IMG/VR virus record: IMGVR_UViG_3300046777_001599
Location: 1-38,228 of that record
DNA from: a virus
DNA: 38,228 bases
Strand: one strand, 5' to 3'
Part shown: positions 30,990 to 37,956 of the stretch, one piece after another
How the letters are laid out: each line of letters opens with the position of its first letter
How positions within the stretch are numbered: position 1 is the stretch's first letter
The notes under the pieces: model-generated
Database searches by the model: none
Seen by the model: the letters and a program-made list of their open reading frames with translations, nothing else
Told to the model about the DNA's origin: nothing
Made by a program: the position numbers and the translations under genes

Positions 30990-31147
30990 TTAAGGAGAAG
31001 AATGGTTGGTGGTATCTGGTCGACATCGGGTGCTTCTACGCCTATCCGTTTCCGACCTACGCTGACGCCGCCGAAGCCCTAGCCAAACTGAAGGAGCCTG
31101 ATCATGATAAGCTTCCGCGACATGACGTTCTGTCCGTTCCATGCTGA
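30986..31147 (+). CDS. Small protein, unknown function
   Basis: This encodes 53 aa with an ATG at 30986 that overlaps the previous stop, and AAGG just upstream. The sequence (MIKEKNGWWYLVDIGCFYAY, then PFPTYADAAEALAKLKEPD) looks like a small beta-alpha domain of the kind used by many phage accessory proteins. It overlaps the next gene by 44 bases. Real translation is likely from its coupled start, but function is unknown. Confidence 0.5.
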   Translation: MIKEKNGWWYLVDIGCFYAYPFPTYADAAEALAKLKEPDHDKLPRHDVLSVPC

Positions 31148-31313
31148 TTGCGCTGACGCCGCCACTTGCCCTCGTGCCCTCACGCCAGCCATCCACGACG
31201 CAGCCGCTAAATGGTGGGGAAAACCAGGGGCACCCATCTCCATGTTCACCTCCCAACCCCAGTGCCATAAGCCAAAAGGAGACTCCTCCAATGAAGCTGC
31301 ACCTAGGTCGTGA
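31104..31313 (+). CDS. Cysteine-containing small phage protein
   Basis: This encodes 69 aa with an ATG at 31104 and AAGGAG seven bases upstream. The sequence FRDMTFCPFHADCADAATCPRAL, then AAAKWWGKPGAPISMFTSQPQC, keeps a pattern I know from small phage proteins (DMTFC, C-x-R, WWG, PI--F, C). The four cysteines may bind a metal. It overlaps both neighbours (44 and 23 bases), which is common in this compact region. Confidence 0.62.
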   Translation: MISFRDMTFCPFHADCADAATCPRALTPAIHDAAAKWWGKPGAPISMFTSQPQCHKPKGDSSNEAAPRS

Positions 31314-31809
31314 CCTTCTACTCTATTGGCCCATCCTGTTGCTGGTAGCCTTGACGTGGATGCAACCCTTGCCAGCCATAGCTATACCGCCTGACCCGAC
31401 TCCCTTCGAATGGCAAGACACCAACAACCGAGACCGCCATCTACACTGCCTATCAACGGCCATCTATTGGGAAGCTCGAGGCCAGTCTAGGTCAGGACAA
31501 ATCGCCGTCGCCCAGGTAATCCTAAATAGGGCTAACGACATTCGCTTCCCCGCTGACATCTGTGATGTAGTCTACCAGAAGAACGGGCGCACCTGTCAAT
31601 TCTCTTGGGCCTGTACCGCTCGGCGCTCTTTGCCTCCTTCCAACGTCGAAGATTGGCTAACAGCTAAAGAATCTGCGAGCATGGCCCTTAGTAATTTCCC
31701 TGACCTGACCAACCGTTCTCTTTACTTCCACGACACATCCATAGTAGGATGGCGCCACTTACGGAAGACTGCCCGTATCGACAATCACATCTTCTATAAG
31801 GATCGCTAA
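31291..31809 (+). CDS. SleB-type cell wall hydrolase (endolysin) with N-terminal signal anchor
   Basis: This encodes 172 aa from the ATG at 31291, with AAGGAG nine bases before. Residues 10-32 form a hydrophobic segment (LLLYWPILLLVALTWMQPLPAIA) after a basic start, a signal peptide or releasable anchor. From about residue 48 the chain follows the Hydrolase_2/SleB family: CLSTAIYWEARGQSRSGQIAVAQVILNRAND, with the conserved Glu in YWEARG, then ICDVVYQKNGRTCQFSWACT and the LYFHDTSIVGWRHL region near the end. It cuts peptidoglycan for lysis. It lies more than 6 kb before the holin gene. Confidence 0.86.
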   Translation: MKLHLGRDLLLYWPILLLVALTWMQPLPAIAIPPDPTPFEWQDTNNRDRHLHCLSTAIYWEARGQSRSGQIAVAQVILNRANDIRFPADICDVVYQKNGRTCQFSWACTARRSLPPSNVEDWLTAKESASMALSNFPDLTNRSLYFHDTSIVGWRHLRKTARIDNHIFYKDR

Positions 31810-31810
31810 C

Positions 31811-32074
31811 ATGCACACCCTCTCCATCAAGTTAGACCCAGAAGCAGCCGAACAGTTCATGATTAGTATGCTCAAGAATACAGGCGACACTGCTATCTGG
31901 TGCATCCGTCAAACCCAAATCGACATAGCCAAGAAGCCAACCAATGACCACCTCTGGGAAGACGTTCATACAAACATGCAAGTCCTGAACGCCGTCAACG
32001 TCCTGCTCGAACACATGGGCGCGGATCAACTCAGTCTGGCCGAACACGTCAGTGAATATCCGTTGAATTACTGA
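31811..32074 (+). CDS. Small helical protein, unknown function
   Basis: This encodes 87 aa with an ATG at 31811, one base after the endolysin stop. A beta start (MHTLSIKLDPEAAEQF) is followed by helices (MLKNTGDTAIWCIRQTQIDIAKK, NMQVLNAVNVLLEHMGAD). Its stop overlaps the next ATG by one base. No family was recognised. Confidence 0.6.
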   Translation: MHTLSIKLDPEAAEQFMISMLKNTGDTAIWCIRQTQIDIAKKPTNDHLWEDVHTNMQVLNAVNVLLEHMGADQLSLAEHVSEYPLNY

Positions 32075-32268
32075 TGTGCCGCAACACTGTCCCCACCCTG
32101 CGCGTTCTTCAAGAGTGGAGCCGCAATGAAGAAGGCATACCCTATCCTGCAAAGTATGCCATTCAATATCAAGACAAGCATGGCGATTGGAAAAATGTTC
32201 CAGTAGTTAATCGCATGCCAGACCCTGTCCAGTTGGAGTTGCCTCTTGAAGATCGCCCTCGTAGTTGA
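32074..32268 (+). CDS. Small protein, unknown function
   Basis: This encodes 64 aa with an ATG at 32074, coupled to the previous stop (TGATG). It contains LRVLQEWSRNEEGIPYPAKYAIQYQDKHGDWKNVPVV and an acidic LQLELPLEDRPRS-like tail. It overlaps the polymerase-exonuclease gene by 23 bases; the latter's TTG start uses a GGAG inside this gene. Function unknown. Confidence 0.58.
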   Translation: MCRNTVPTLRVLQEWSRNEEGIPYPAKYAIQYQDKHGDWKNVPVVNRMPDPVQLELPLEDRPRS

Positions 32269-33190
32269 TTGGCCATCGGCTGATCGTATGCCCGGCAACT
32301 TCATGTCAGAGTGGGAGTGGAATGTAACTCTCGAACTGATGAAGATTGCCAACCTAAAAGTGGATCGCCTGTCCATAGCCTACCGCGCCTACACCCAGAA
32401 GTGGCCCACCCTTTTCCGAGACTACAAGGTAGGTGGCGATCTCACACTCCTGGCCCAAGCTGATCGAGCCAAACTAATCAAGGACCTTGAAGGCTTCGAC
32501 ATGGCTTTGACCATGGGTCCCCACGCTATGTTCTGCCTGACAGGCGAAACCAAACTAGACACCTATCGCGGCACCCATATTGACAGCCCCTTTGTACCCG
32601 GCCTTCAGGTGGTGCCCACTTATTCTCCTGCTATCTACGCAAGGCTTGCCTGGAATGAACGGCCAATCGTAGTTTCCTCCATGCGTAAAGTCCAACAGCG
32701 CTTTGTAGATAAGCCGCGAACCATTTACATTCCAGAAACAGTTGCTGATCTGTACGCATTTTCCACGAAGCACATCGGCAGTGAAATCGTCTTCGACGTA
32801 GAGACCTGTAAGTCAGGCCGCATCACCGAGTTCTCGGTTGCCCCTTCCTCAGACTGCTGCCTCTACGTCCAGCTAGAAGACCGAGCCTTCAATCACATCT
32901 GGTCAGAGCAGGACGAACTCGACATCTGGTTGTGGATTAAATTCCTAGCCAACAGGAAAGATTTGGCATGGGGATTCCACAATGCGACTTATGACTTGAC
33001 ATACCTCGACGCCTATGATATTCGTCCTAAAGGCCACATATTCGATACGATGCTTCGGCATCATGCATGGCAACCGGAGTGGGAAAAATCGCTGGGCTTC
33101 CTAGCATCTCTCCACCTACCGACCCGAGCATGGAAGCACCTTCGAACTAAGGCCAAGAAGGACTTCAACAAGGCAGGGGCAATTGACTAA
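32246..33190 (+). CDS. DNA polymerase A, exonuclease part (Exo I and II) with uracil-DNA-glycosylase-like N-terminus
   Basis: This encodes 314 aa from a TTG at 32246, with GGAG seven bases upstream. Residues 1-150 resemble a family-4 uracil-DNA glycosylase: VVDWPSADRMPGNF at the start, MGPHAMFCLTG at 90-100 and VVPTYSPAIYAR at 122-132, where active enzymes have His in the place of Ser127. From 178 the chain is a DnaQ-type 3'-5' exonuclease: Asp184 and Glu186 in VFDVETC (Exo I), and Asn246 to Asp250 in FHNATYD (Exo II). A polymerase of this family would continue with Exo III, but the ORF stops at 314. Exo III occurs at the start of the ORF at 33521, in the same frame. Confidence 0.82.
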   Translation: MKIALVVDWPSADRMPGNFMSEWEWNVTLELMKIANLKVDRLSIAYRAYTQKWPTLFRDYKVGGDLTLLAQADRAKLIKDLEGFDMALTMGPHAMFCLTGETKLDTYRGTHIDSPFVPGLQVVPTYSPAIYARLAWNERPIVVSSMRKVQQRFVDKPRTIYIPETVADLYAFSTKHIGSEIVFDVETCKSGRITEFSVAPSSDCCLYVQLEDRAFNHIWSEQDELDIWLWIKFLANRKDLAWGFHNATYDLTYLDAYDIRPKGHIFDTMLRHHAWQPEWEKSLGFLASLHLPTRAWKHLRTKAKKDFNKAGAID

Positions 33191-33198
33191 ACACAAAC

Positions 33199-33226
33199 TG
33201 TCGGTAAATCTAAATAAGTACCGACA
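33199..33226 (+). repeat. Inverted repeat at the left edge of the polymerase-splitting segment
   Basis: TGTCGGTA (33199-33206) and TACCGACA (33219-33226) are perfect inverted 8-base arms around a 12-base AT-rich loop. It lies nine bases after the exonuclease stop and two bases before the next ATG. No T-run follows, so it is not a typical terminator. It could control translation of the inserted gene or mark a junction. Confidence 0.65.
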
Positions 33227-33228
33227 TA

Positions 33229-33555
33229 ATGGTTGACGATGATTCTAGCATACGGCGGCTGTGGGCTTCAGTAATAGTTCAAGCACTGATCGACGCCACT
33301 TCAATACCCAAGACCCCAGCCGCCACTGTTCATAAACGTCAAGCACAAGCATGGCTTACCGCAGAGTACGGCACCACTGCCCAGAACTTCGACGAAGTAT
33401 GTCTGGCTGCTGACCTTGATCCATACCGTGTCCGCAAGTTTGTCCGCAACTACGAGGGTCCTCCCTTGACACTGCACATTCTGGCCCGTATGCGTAACTC
33501 CTTCCTCAAAGGAGACTCCCATGAAGACAATCACGGACCTGACACCGACTCCTGA
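33229..33555 (+). CDS. Gene inserted between polymerase parts, unknown function
   Basis: This encodes 108 aa with an ATG at 33229. No clear Shine-Dalgarno is seen, and a hairpin lies two bases before the start. The sequence (SSIRRLWASVIVQALIDATSIP, AQAWLTAEYG, NFDEVCLAADLDPYRVRKFVRNY) resembles a small helical protein family found in phage replication modules, without known activity. It shows none of the motifs of homing endonucleases (LAGLIDADG, GIY-YIG, HNH). It is read in another frame than the two polymerase ORFs and overlaps the downstream one by 35 bases. Confidence 0.66.
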   Translation: MVDDDSSIRRLWASVIVQALIDATSIPKTPAATVHKRQAQAWLTAEYGTTAQNFDEVCLAADLDPYRVRKFVRNYEGPPLTLHILARMRNSFLKGDSHEDNHGPDTDS

Positions 33556-34960
33556 AAACCAGGAGATCATCTATAATTCACTTGACACTATGCAAACAAT
33601 GGCCCTCAAAGAAACATTTGACGGGGGTCTTATTCCTGATTGGGCGAAGCCGGGATACACCTACAGCGAACTAATGCTGGGCCCCATTCTCACGATGATG
33701 CGACGGGGTGTCCAGATCGATACAGCCAAGCGTGACATCCTAGTTGCTGCTCTTCAAGAACGGGCGGCCAAGGTCCAAGCCAATCTCGATTACGTTTGTG
33801 AAACACTGTGGGGCACCAGCTTCAACCATAACTCAACGCCTCAACTCATCTTCCTTTTCTACTCGCTGCTCGCCATCCCCGAACAAACCAAATCCAAGAA
33901 GGGTGAAACCAAAGTTGCCACCGACCGCGAGGTCCTAGAAAGGATATCCCGTGACTACATCAGAGGCGCCTTCTTCGCCAACCATATCCTCCGCATCCGC
34001 GATCTCGAAAAGCAGATCGAGTTCCTATCCAAGAAGTTGTCCCCCGCCAACCGCTTCCATGCTTCGTTCAATATCGCGGGCACTGAGACGTTCCGACTTT
34101 CATCTAGTGAACATCCGTTCCGTATCGGGTCTAATCTTCAAAACATTCCGAAAGAAGCGCGCACCTGTTTCGTCGCGGACCCCGGATATGTATTGTTCTA
34201 TTCGGATCAACAGGGTGCGGAAGCTCGCATCGTTGCTTATCTTTCGGGAGATGAAAACTACATCGCCGCAGTTGAAGGTGGTGACTCACACACGATGGTC
34301 GCTTCGATGGTCTTCGGTTTCCCGCCAGACAGGGAGCTTGCTGAACGTGAATACTATCGCGGCTATTCATATCGTGACATCACGAAGCGGGGCGCCCATG
34401 GAAGTAACTACTACGGCAAACCGTACACTCTGGCGCAGCAAATGAAGGTGGAGACTGAGGTAGCAACAGCCTTCCAGGCTATGTATTTCAGGCGCTTCCC
34501 TGGCATCTCTGACTGGCATGTGTGGGTGGCCAAGCAGCTTCAGACCAAGGGCTATCTGAACACTCCCTTTGGCATGCGTCGTACCTTTTGGAATAGGCGC
34601 TGGGATGATGCCACCCTCCGTGAAGCCATTGCCTTTGTGCCTCAGCATTGTGTCGGCGTCCTCATGAACATCGGCATCTACAATTTGTGGGAACGCTTCG
34701 AAGGTAAGCCCGGCGCCGACGTCCAAATCCTTCTCAATTTGCATGACGCAGTTCTGGGTCAAGTCCGTATCGACAAGGCCGACGAACTGTTGCCCCAAGT
34801 TCTTGAATGCCTTAGCTTTCCTTTCCCGGTAACCGATATCAAGGGCACCACCCGCGAAATAAATATTCCATTCGATGTGGAAATAGGTTACAACTGGGGT
34901 AAGGCCAGCGACAAGAACCCTGACGGCCTTAAAAAATGGAGGCCCCATGGCAAGGCATGA
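33521..34960 (+). CDS. DNA polymerase A, polymerase part with Exo III motif
   Basis: This encodes 479 aa with an ATG at 33521 and AAAGGAG seven bases upstream. Residues 18-22 (YNSLD) match the Exo III Tyr-x3-Asp motif. Then come the template-side GTETFRLSS...NLQNIP region at 187-210, motif A with Asp229 and Glu234 in SDQQGAEARIVAYLSGD, motif B with Arg285, Lys289 and Tyr297 in RDITKRGAHGSNYYG, and motif C with His408-Asp409 in NLHDAVLGQ. The residue matching Phe762 of E. coli Pol I is His293, and motif C has Ala after Asp where many enzymes have Glu. The polymerase should be active; exonuclease activity needs the upstream ORF product. Confidence 0.92.
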   Translation: MKTITDLTPTPENQEIIYNSLDTMQTMALKETFDGGLIPDWAKPGYTYSELMLGPILTMMRRGVQIDTAKRDILVAALQERAAKVQANLDYVCETLWGTSFNHNSTPQLIFLFYSLLAIPEQTKSKKGETKVATDREVLERISRDYIRGAFFANHILRIRDLEKQIEFLSKKLSPANRFHASFNIAGTETFRLSSSEHPFRIGSNLQNIPKEARTCFVADPGYVLFYSDQQGAEARIVAYLSGDENYIAAVEGGDSHTMVASMVFGFPPDRELAEREYYRGYSYRDITKRGAHGSNYYGKPYTLAQQMKVETEVATAFQAMYFRRFPGISDWHVWVAKQLQTKGYLNTPFGMRRTFWNRRWDDATLREAIAFVPQHCVGVLMNIGIYNLWERFEGKPGADVQILLNLHDAVLGQVRIDKADELLPQVLECLSFPFPVTDIKGTTREINIPFDVEIGYNWGKASDKNPDGLKKWRPHGKA

Positions 34961-35153
34961 CTACCTTTCGGATCGAGCAGCGAACTACAAGCTCATGGCT
35001 GACATCAAGAACTGGTGGCGGAAGCGGGGCTGCATAGTTCGCGTATGGCTTGAAAAGGCGGTAGACCCTTCGAACGGAACAACCATCTATGTCATCCGTA
35101 CGAACATCATACAACACACCAACAACGCAAGGAGCGGATACTGTGTCGAATGA
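34947..35153 (+). CDS. Small basic protein, unknown function
   Basis: This encodes 68 aa with an ATG at 34947 and GGAGG five bases upstream. It overlaps the polymerase end by 14 bases. The sequence (RHDYLSDRAANYKLMADIKNWWRKRGCIVRVWLEKAVDP, then GTTIYVIRTNII) suggests a helix-beta-beta fold. No family was recognised. Confidence 0.6.
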   Translation: MARHDYLSDRAANYKLMADIKNWWRKRGCIVRVWLEKAVDPSNGTTIYVIRTNIIQHTNNARSGYCVE

Positions 35154-35463
35154 AAATGTAATTCCCTTCAAGATCGTAACCACTAGCCAGCCCTCGACGG
35201 CACCCATTGATGAGTCACTCGAAGGCATATCGCAAGAGCAGACCTCGGTGATTCAGTCGATGACAACCATGATGAAGTTCATGCTGGACAACAAGCTCCA
35301 CATCAAGAACTTCATTTGCTACATCGCAGCTACTGACCCAGATGTTCCAGACCAAGAATACGGTCAAGTCTTCAGTTCCCCTGGCAGTGCTGCGGACTTT
35401 GCTCTGGGTATCAAGGTTCTGGAAAACTCCTTCTTCAAGAAGCTCAACGAAGGGGGCGTATGA
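35143..35463 (+). CDS. Small protein with GTG start, unknown function
   Basis: This encodes 106 aa. GTG 35143 is chosen because AAGGAG lies eight bases upstream; a longer frame upstream has no such site. The N-terminal 40 residues are polar and probably flexible (SNENVIPFKIVTTSQPSTAPIDE). The rest is helical (SVIQSMTTMMKFMLDNKLHIKNFICYIAATDPD). Its stop shares ATGA with the next gene. Confidence 0.6.
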   Translation: MSNENVIPFKIVTTSQPSTAPIDESLEGISQEQTSVIQSMTTMMKFMLDNKLHIKNFICYIAATDPDVPDQEYGQVFSSPGSAADFALGIKVLENSFFKKLNEGGV

Positions 35464-35915
35464 AGTTAGGCTCGCCTGTTGTAGCGCGTTATGCAGACTA
35501 CACTCCAATATTCCCCAAACAAAAGCGCACCAAGGCTCAACAGGCGGGCATCTCTTTTGAGAAGGCAGTCCAGAAGCGGCTAACCTTTATCTATCCGAAG
35601 GTAGAGTCGTCACCCTGGCTGCACTTCAAAACTCCTCGACGATCAGGCGTATGCCAACCAGATGCTTTACTCTGGTTAGACGACAATCACATCTGTATCG
35701 TCGAGGTCAAACTATCTTGGATGCGGCCAGCCCGTAAAAAGCTCATCGAATTCTATGGCCCCATCGTCCAGGCAATTTACCCGAACGCTATAATTTCCTA
35801 TCTTCAAGTCTATAAAAATGCAAAAAGTTCTTCCCATAAGAAGCCGCTTAGTATATACAAGCTCGAAGAAATTCCTCCTACCAAATACAAGGAATGTCAA
35901 TGGACAGGACTTTAA
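35460..35915 (+). CDS. PD-(D/E)XK-type nuclease-like protein
   Basis: This encodes 151 aa with an ATG at 35460. The core pattern is SFEKAVQKRL with Glu34, then CQPDALLW with Asp68, and CIVEVKLSW with Glu82-x-Lys84, spaced like a minimal PD-(D/E)XK nuclease. The rest (LIEFYGPIVQAIYPNAIISYLQVYKN) could form the helix and strand that complete the fold. Likely a DNA endonuclease or Holliday-junction-type enzyme in the replication module. It overlaps the dUTPase start by 16 bases. Confidence 0.72.
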   Translation: MKLGSPVVARYADYTPIFPKQKRTKAQQAGISFEKAVQKRLTFIYPKVESSPWLHFKTPRRSGVCQPDALLWLDDNHICIVEVKLSWMRPARKKLIEFYGPIVQAIYPNAIISYLQVYKNAKSSSHKKPLSIYKLEEIPPTKYKECQWTGL

Positions 35916-36358
35916 AGTTTAAGCGGCTTACCAGCACAGCCATTCTCCCTACACGAGCTACTACTGGGGCTGCTTGCTTCGATCTCTATGCTGACGAACG
36001 TGCCTGGGTAGACGACATGAGAACCCGCCGCACAATCAGCACAGGCATTGCCATTGAGTTGCCGCCCGGTCACGTAGGTTTGATCTGCTCTCGCTCAGGG
36101 CTGGCCCACAAAAACGGTCTCCAAGTTCTGAACGCTCCGGGTGTAATCGACGAAGACTACAGGGGCGAACTCAAAATCATCTTGGCCCGTCATCCCTTCT
36201 CCCCTCAATGGCCGTCCGAAGAAATCTTCATGATCGAGCCGGGTATGCGTATCGCCCAACTCATGGTCCTTCCCCTCCCGCAACTTACAGTTGTAGAAGT
36301 CACTGACCTTTCAACCACAGAGCGGGCCGCTAACGGGCTTGGCTCAACAGGAGTCTGA
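35900..36358 (+). CDS. dut: dUTPase (deoxyuridine triphosphatase)
   Basis: This encodes 152 aa. ATG 35900 is preferred over 35894 because AAGGA ends six bases before it and directly touches the other ATG. The five trimeric dUTPase motifs are present in order: GAACFDLYAD (motif 1), CSRSGLAHKNGL (2), NAPGVIDEDYRGELKII (3), GMRIAQLMV (4) and RAANGLGSTG (5). The enzyme turns dUTP into dUMP. This lowers uracil in DNA and feeds ThyX. It is a good partner for the thyX gene on the other arm. Confidence 0.95.
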   Translation: MDRTLKFKRLTSTAILPTRATTGAACFDLYADERAWVDDMRTRRTISTGIAIELPPGHVGLICSRSGLAHKNGLQVLNAPGVIDEDYRGELKIILARHPFSPQWPSEEIFMIEPGMRIAQLMVLPLPQLTVVEVTDLSTTERAANGLGSTGV

Positions 36359-36359
36359 C

Positions 36360-36545
36360 ATGATTGTCGCCCAAATCACCACTACCATCTTTGTTATTTC
36401 GATAGTCGTTTGCTTCGTCGCTGCCCAGTACGTAGACCATCGTGACCGCGAATTCAGTTGGATCGACTACGTAGGTGCAGGCGCTATGGCCATCTCGATC
36501 ATCTCTGGAATCCTCGCTGTCCTTGCTATGATATGGGGCTTCTGA
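36360..36545 (+). CDS. Small protein with two membrane segments
   Basis: This encodes 61 aa from ATG 36360, with GGAG six bases upstream. Two hydrophobic helices (AQITTTIFVISIVVCFVAAQ and GAGAMAISIISGILAVLAMI) flank a charged loop (YVDHRDREFSW). Size and topology fit a small class II-type holin or an unrelated membrane protein; a GTA-type holin is present further downstream, so this may be a holin partner or pinholin. Its stop overlaps the next start. Confidence 0.55.
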   Translation: MIVAQITTTIFVISIVVCFVAAQYVDHRDREFSWIDYVGAGAMAISIISGILAVLAMIWGF

Positions 36546-36916
36546 TGGACACCAATCCCAAGACCCAATACGGCATAGCCAAACCCTCACTAAGCAAGGT
36601 GCCGCCGCTTCCTCTCCTCGCCATCGGTCAAGTCATGTCAATCGGCGCTATCAAGTATGGCCCTATGAATTGGCGCAAGGACCCGGTCTCCTCCTCCACC
36701 TATTACGATGCAGCGATGCGCCACTTAATGGCTTGGTGGGATGGTCAAGACTGTGATCCAGAAACCGGACTTCGCCATCTAGCCCACGCGGCTGCCAACC
36801 TTTGCATTTTGATGGACGCCGATAGTGGACCATGGCTTTTAGATGACCGCCCCCTTGCAGGCTATACCAACGAATTCATTTCGGACAACACGAAGGTCCT
36901 AGCTAATGGCGACTAA
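36545..36916 (+). CDS. dATP/dGTP diphosphohydrolase-like (MazG/HD-like) protein
   Basis: This encodes 123 aa. ATG 36545 shares its first base with the previous stop (TGATG). The sequence KPSLSKVPPLPLLAIGQVMSIGAIKYGPMNWRKD, then TYYDAAMRHLMAWWDGQDCDPETGLRHLAHAAANLCILM, matches the N-terminal dGTP diphosphohydrolase family of phages (Pfam dGTP_diPhyd_N). The GAIKYGxxNW and H-x-x-HAAAN motifs are typical. It would hydrolyse dNTPs to balance the pool or act in modified-base pathways. No further biosynthesis gene for a modified base is visible here. Confidence 0.78.
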   Translation: MDTNPKTQYGIAKPSLSKVPPLPLLAIGQVMSIGAIKYGPMNWRKDPVSSSTYYDAAMRHLMAWWDGQDCDPETGLRHLAHAAANLCILMDADSGPWLLDDRPLAGYTNEFISDNTKVLANGD

Positions 36917-37682
36917 GTTCCAACCTCGTACGGTGCTGCTGATCCCCGATACCCATGCTATGCCGGGTGATTCGCTGGACCGCTTCGACAAGCTGTTGGT
37001 TCTCCTGAATGGGCGGGAAGCTAGGCTCGACAAGGTAGTTCACATCGGTGACCTCTGGGATTTCGAGTCGCTTTGCACCCATGACATGAACTCGCCGCAC
37101 TGGTATCAACGCTCCCTCGAAAAAGATATTGAAGCTGGCTTCGCGGCCCTCGACAAAATCGTTTCGATTGCTTACGCATGTGGGGCATCAGACCTCGAGT
37201 TCATCGAAGGCAATCACGAAGATCGCTACAACAAGTGGATGGTCTCTGACAACCGGCTGCTGACATCGGGCTTCCCCAAAACTGTCCAACAGCTAATCAA
37301 GACCTATCGGTCCTCAGTCAAAATCAACTTCCACAAATTCCTACAGCCTGCCAATATCTATGGCGCCATCTTCCAGCACTACTTCGTAAGCGGTGTAATG
37401 GGGCGGCCCCAAGGCGGTGAACACCATGCCAACAACCTACTGAAATCCCAGCATAGTTCCTGTGTCTGCGGCCACTCTCACCTGCTGTCGACCGCTACCC
37501 GCACCAAGGCCGATGGCTCCAAGTTGCATGCCCTAGTAGGTGGTTGCTTCGTAGACCCCAAAGGCGAATTTGCCTATGCCAAAGCGGCCAAGAAGTTGTG
37601 GTGGAATGGGGTTCATTTGTTGCACTTCTATGCCCCCGGTGAGTTCGATGTCGAATCCATCAGCCTTGAAAGATTGGCATAA
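36906..37682 (+). CDS. Metallophosphoesterase (calcineurin-like)
   Basis: This encodes 258 aa with an ATG at 36906, overlapping the previous gene by 11 bases. The metal-binding motifs are clear: Asp15-x-His17 in PDTH, Gly48-Asp49 in HIGDLWD, Gly102-Asn-His-Glu in EGNHED, and Gly189-His-Ser-His in CGHSH. This is the calcineurin-type phosphoesterase fold. Such enzymes are common in phage replication modules and may act on nucleic acid ends or nucleotides; the substrate is unknown. Confidence 0.85.
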   Translation: MATKFQPRTVLLIPDTHAMPGDSLDRFDKLLVLLNGREARLDKVVHIGDLWDFESLCTHDMNSPHWYQRSLEKDIEAGFAALDKIVSIAYACGASDLEFIEGNHEDRYNKWMVSDNRLLTSGFPKTVQQLIKTYRSSVKINFHKFLQPANIYGAIFQHYFVSGVMGRPQGGEHHANNLLKSQHSSCVCGHSHLLSTATRTKADGSKLHALVGGCFVDPKGEFAYAKAAKKLWWNGVHLLHFYAPGEFDVESISLERLA

Positions 37683-37694
37683 CTATAGTATAAT
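37666..37694 (+). promoter_or_regulatory. Promoter before the DUF6321-like gene and holin, possible leaderless start
   Basis: TTGAAA (37666-37671), a 17-base spacer and a perfect TATAAT (37689-37694) form a strong promoter. Transcription would start about at 37701, the first base of the next ATG. The GGAGG at 37695-37699 is only one base from that ATG, which is too close for normal initiation. Confidence 0.7.
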
Positions 37695-37700
37695 GGAGGC

Positions 37701-37955
37701 ATGGCCAAAACTCCAGCATGGCAGCGGGCTGAAGGCAAAGACCCTAAAGGCGGTCTCAATGCTAAAGGTCGTGCCTCCTACAATCGTGCGAACCCCGGCA
37801 AGCCCGGCCTCAAGGCCCCTCAACCAGAGGGTGGTCCCCGTCGAGATAGTTTCTGTGCCAGAATGAAAGGCATGAAGAAGAAGCTGACCAGCGCCAAGAC
37901 GGCCAACGACCCTAACTCCCGCATCAACAAAAGTCTCCGAGCCTGGAACTGTTAA
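37701..37955 (+). CDS. DUF6321-like basic protein
   Basis: This encodes 84 aa with an ATG at 37701. The sequence TPAWQRAEGKDPKGGLNAKGRASYNRANPG, then GPRRDSFCARMKGMKKKLTSAKTANDPNSRINKSLRAWNC, fits a small basic phage family known as DUF6321 in many genomes, with the RRxSFCARMxG and SLRxWNC motifs. It is very basic and may bind nucleic acid or be a virion protein. The function is unknown to me. Confidence 0.8.
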   Translation: MAKTPAWQRAEGKDPKGGLNAKGRASYNRANPGKPGLKAPQPEGGPRRDSFCARMKGMKKKLTSAKTANDPNSRINKSLRAWNC

Positions 37956-37956
37956 G

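Noticed and set aside
33191-33520. Group I intron or intein in the polymerase gene
   Set aside because: The downstream part has its own strong ribosome site and ATG, the inserted gene has no homing-endonuclease motif, and no intein splice motifs are present. Kept only as an alternative to test.
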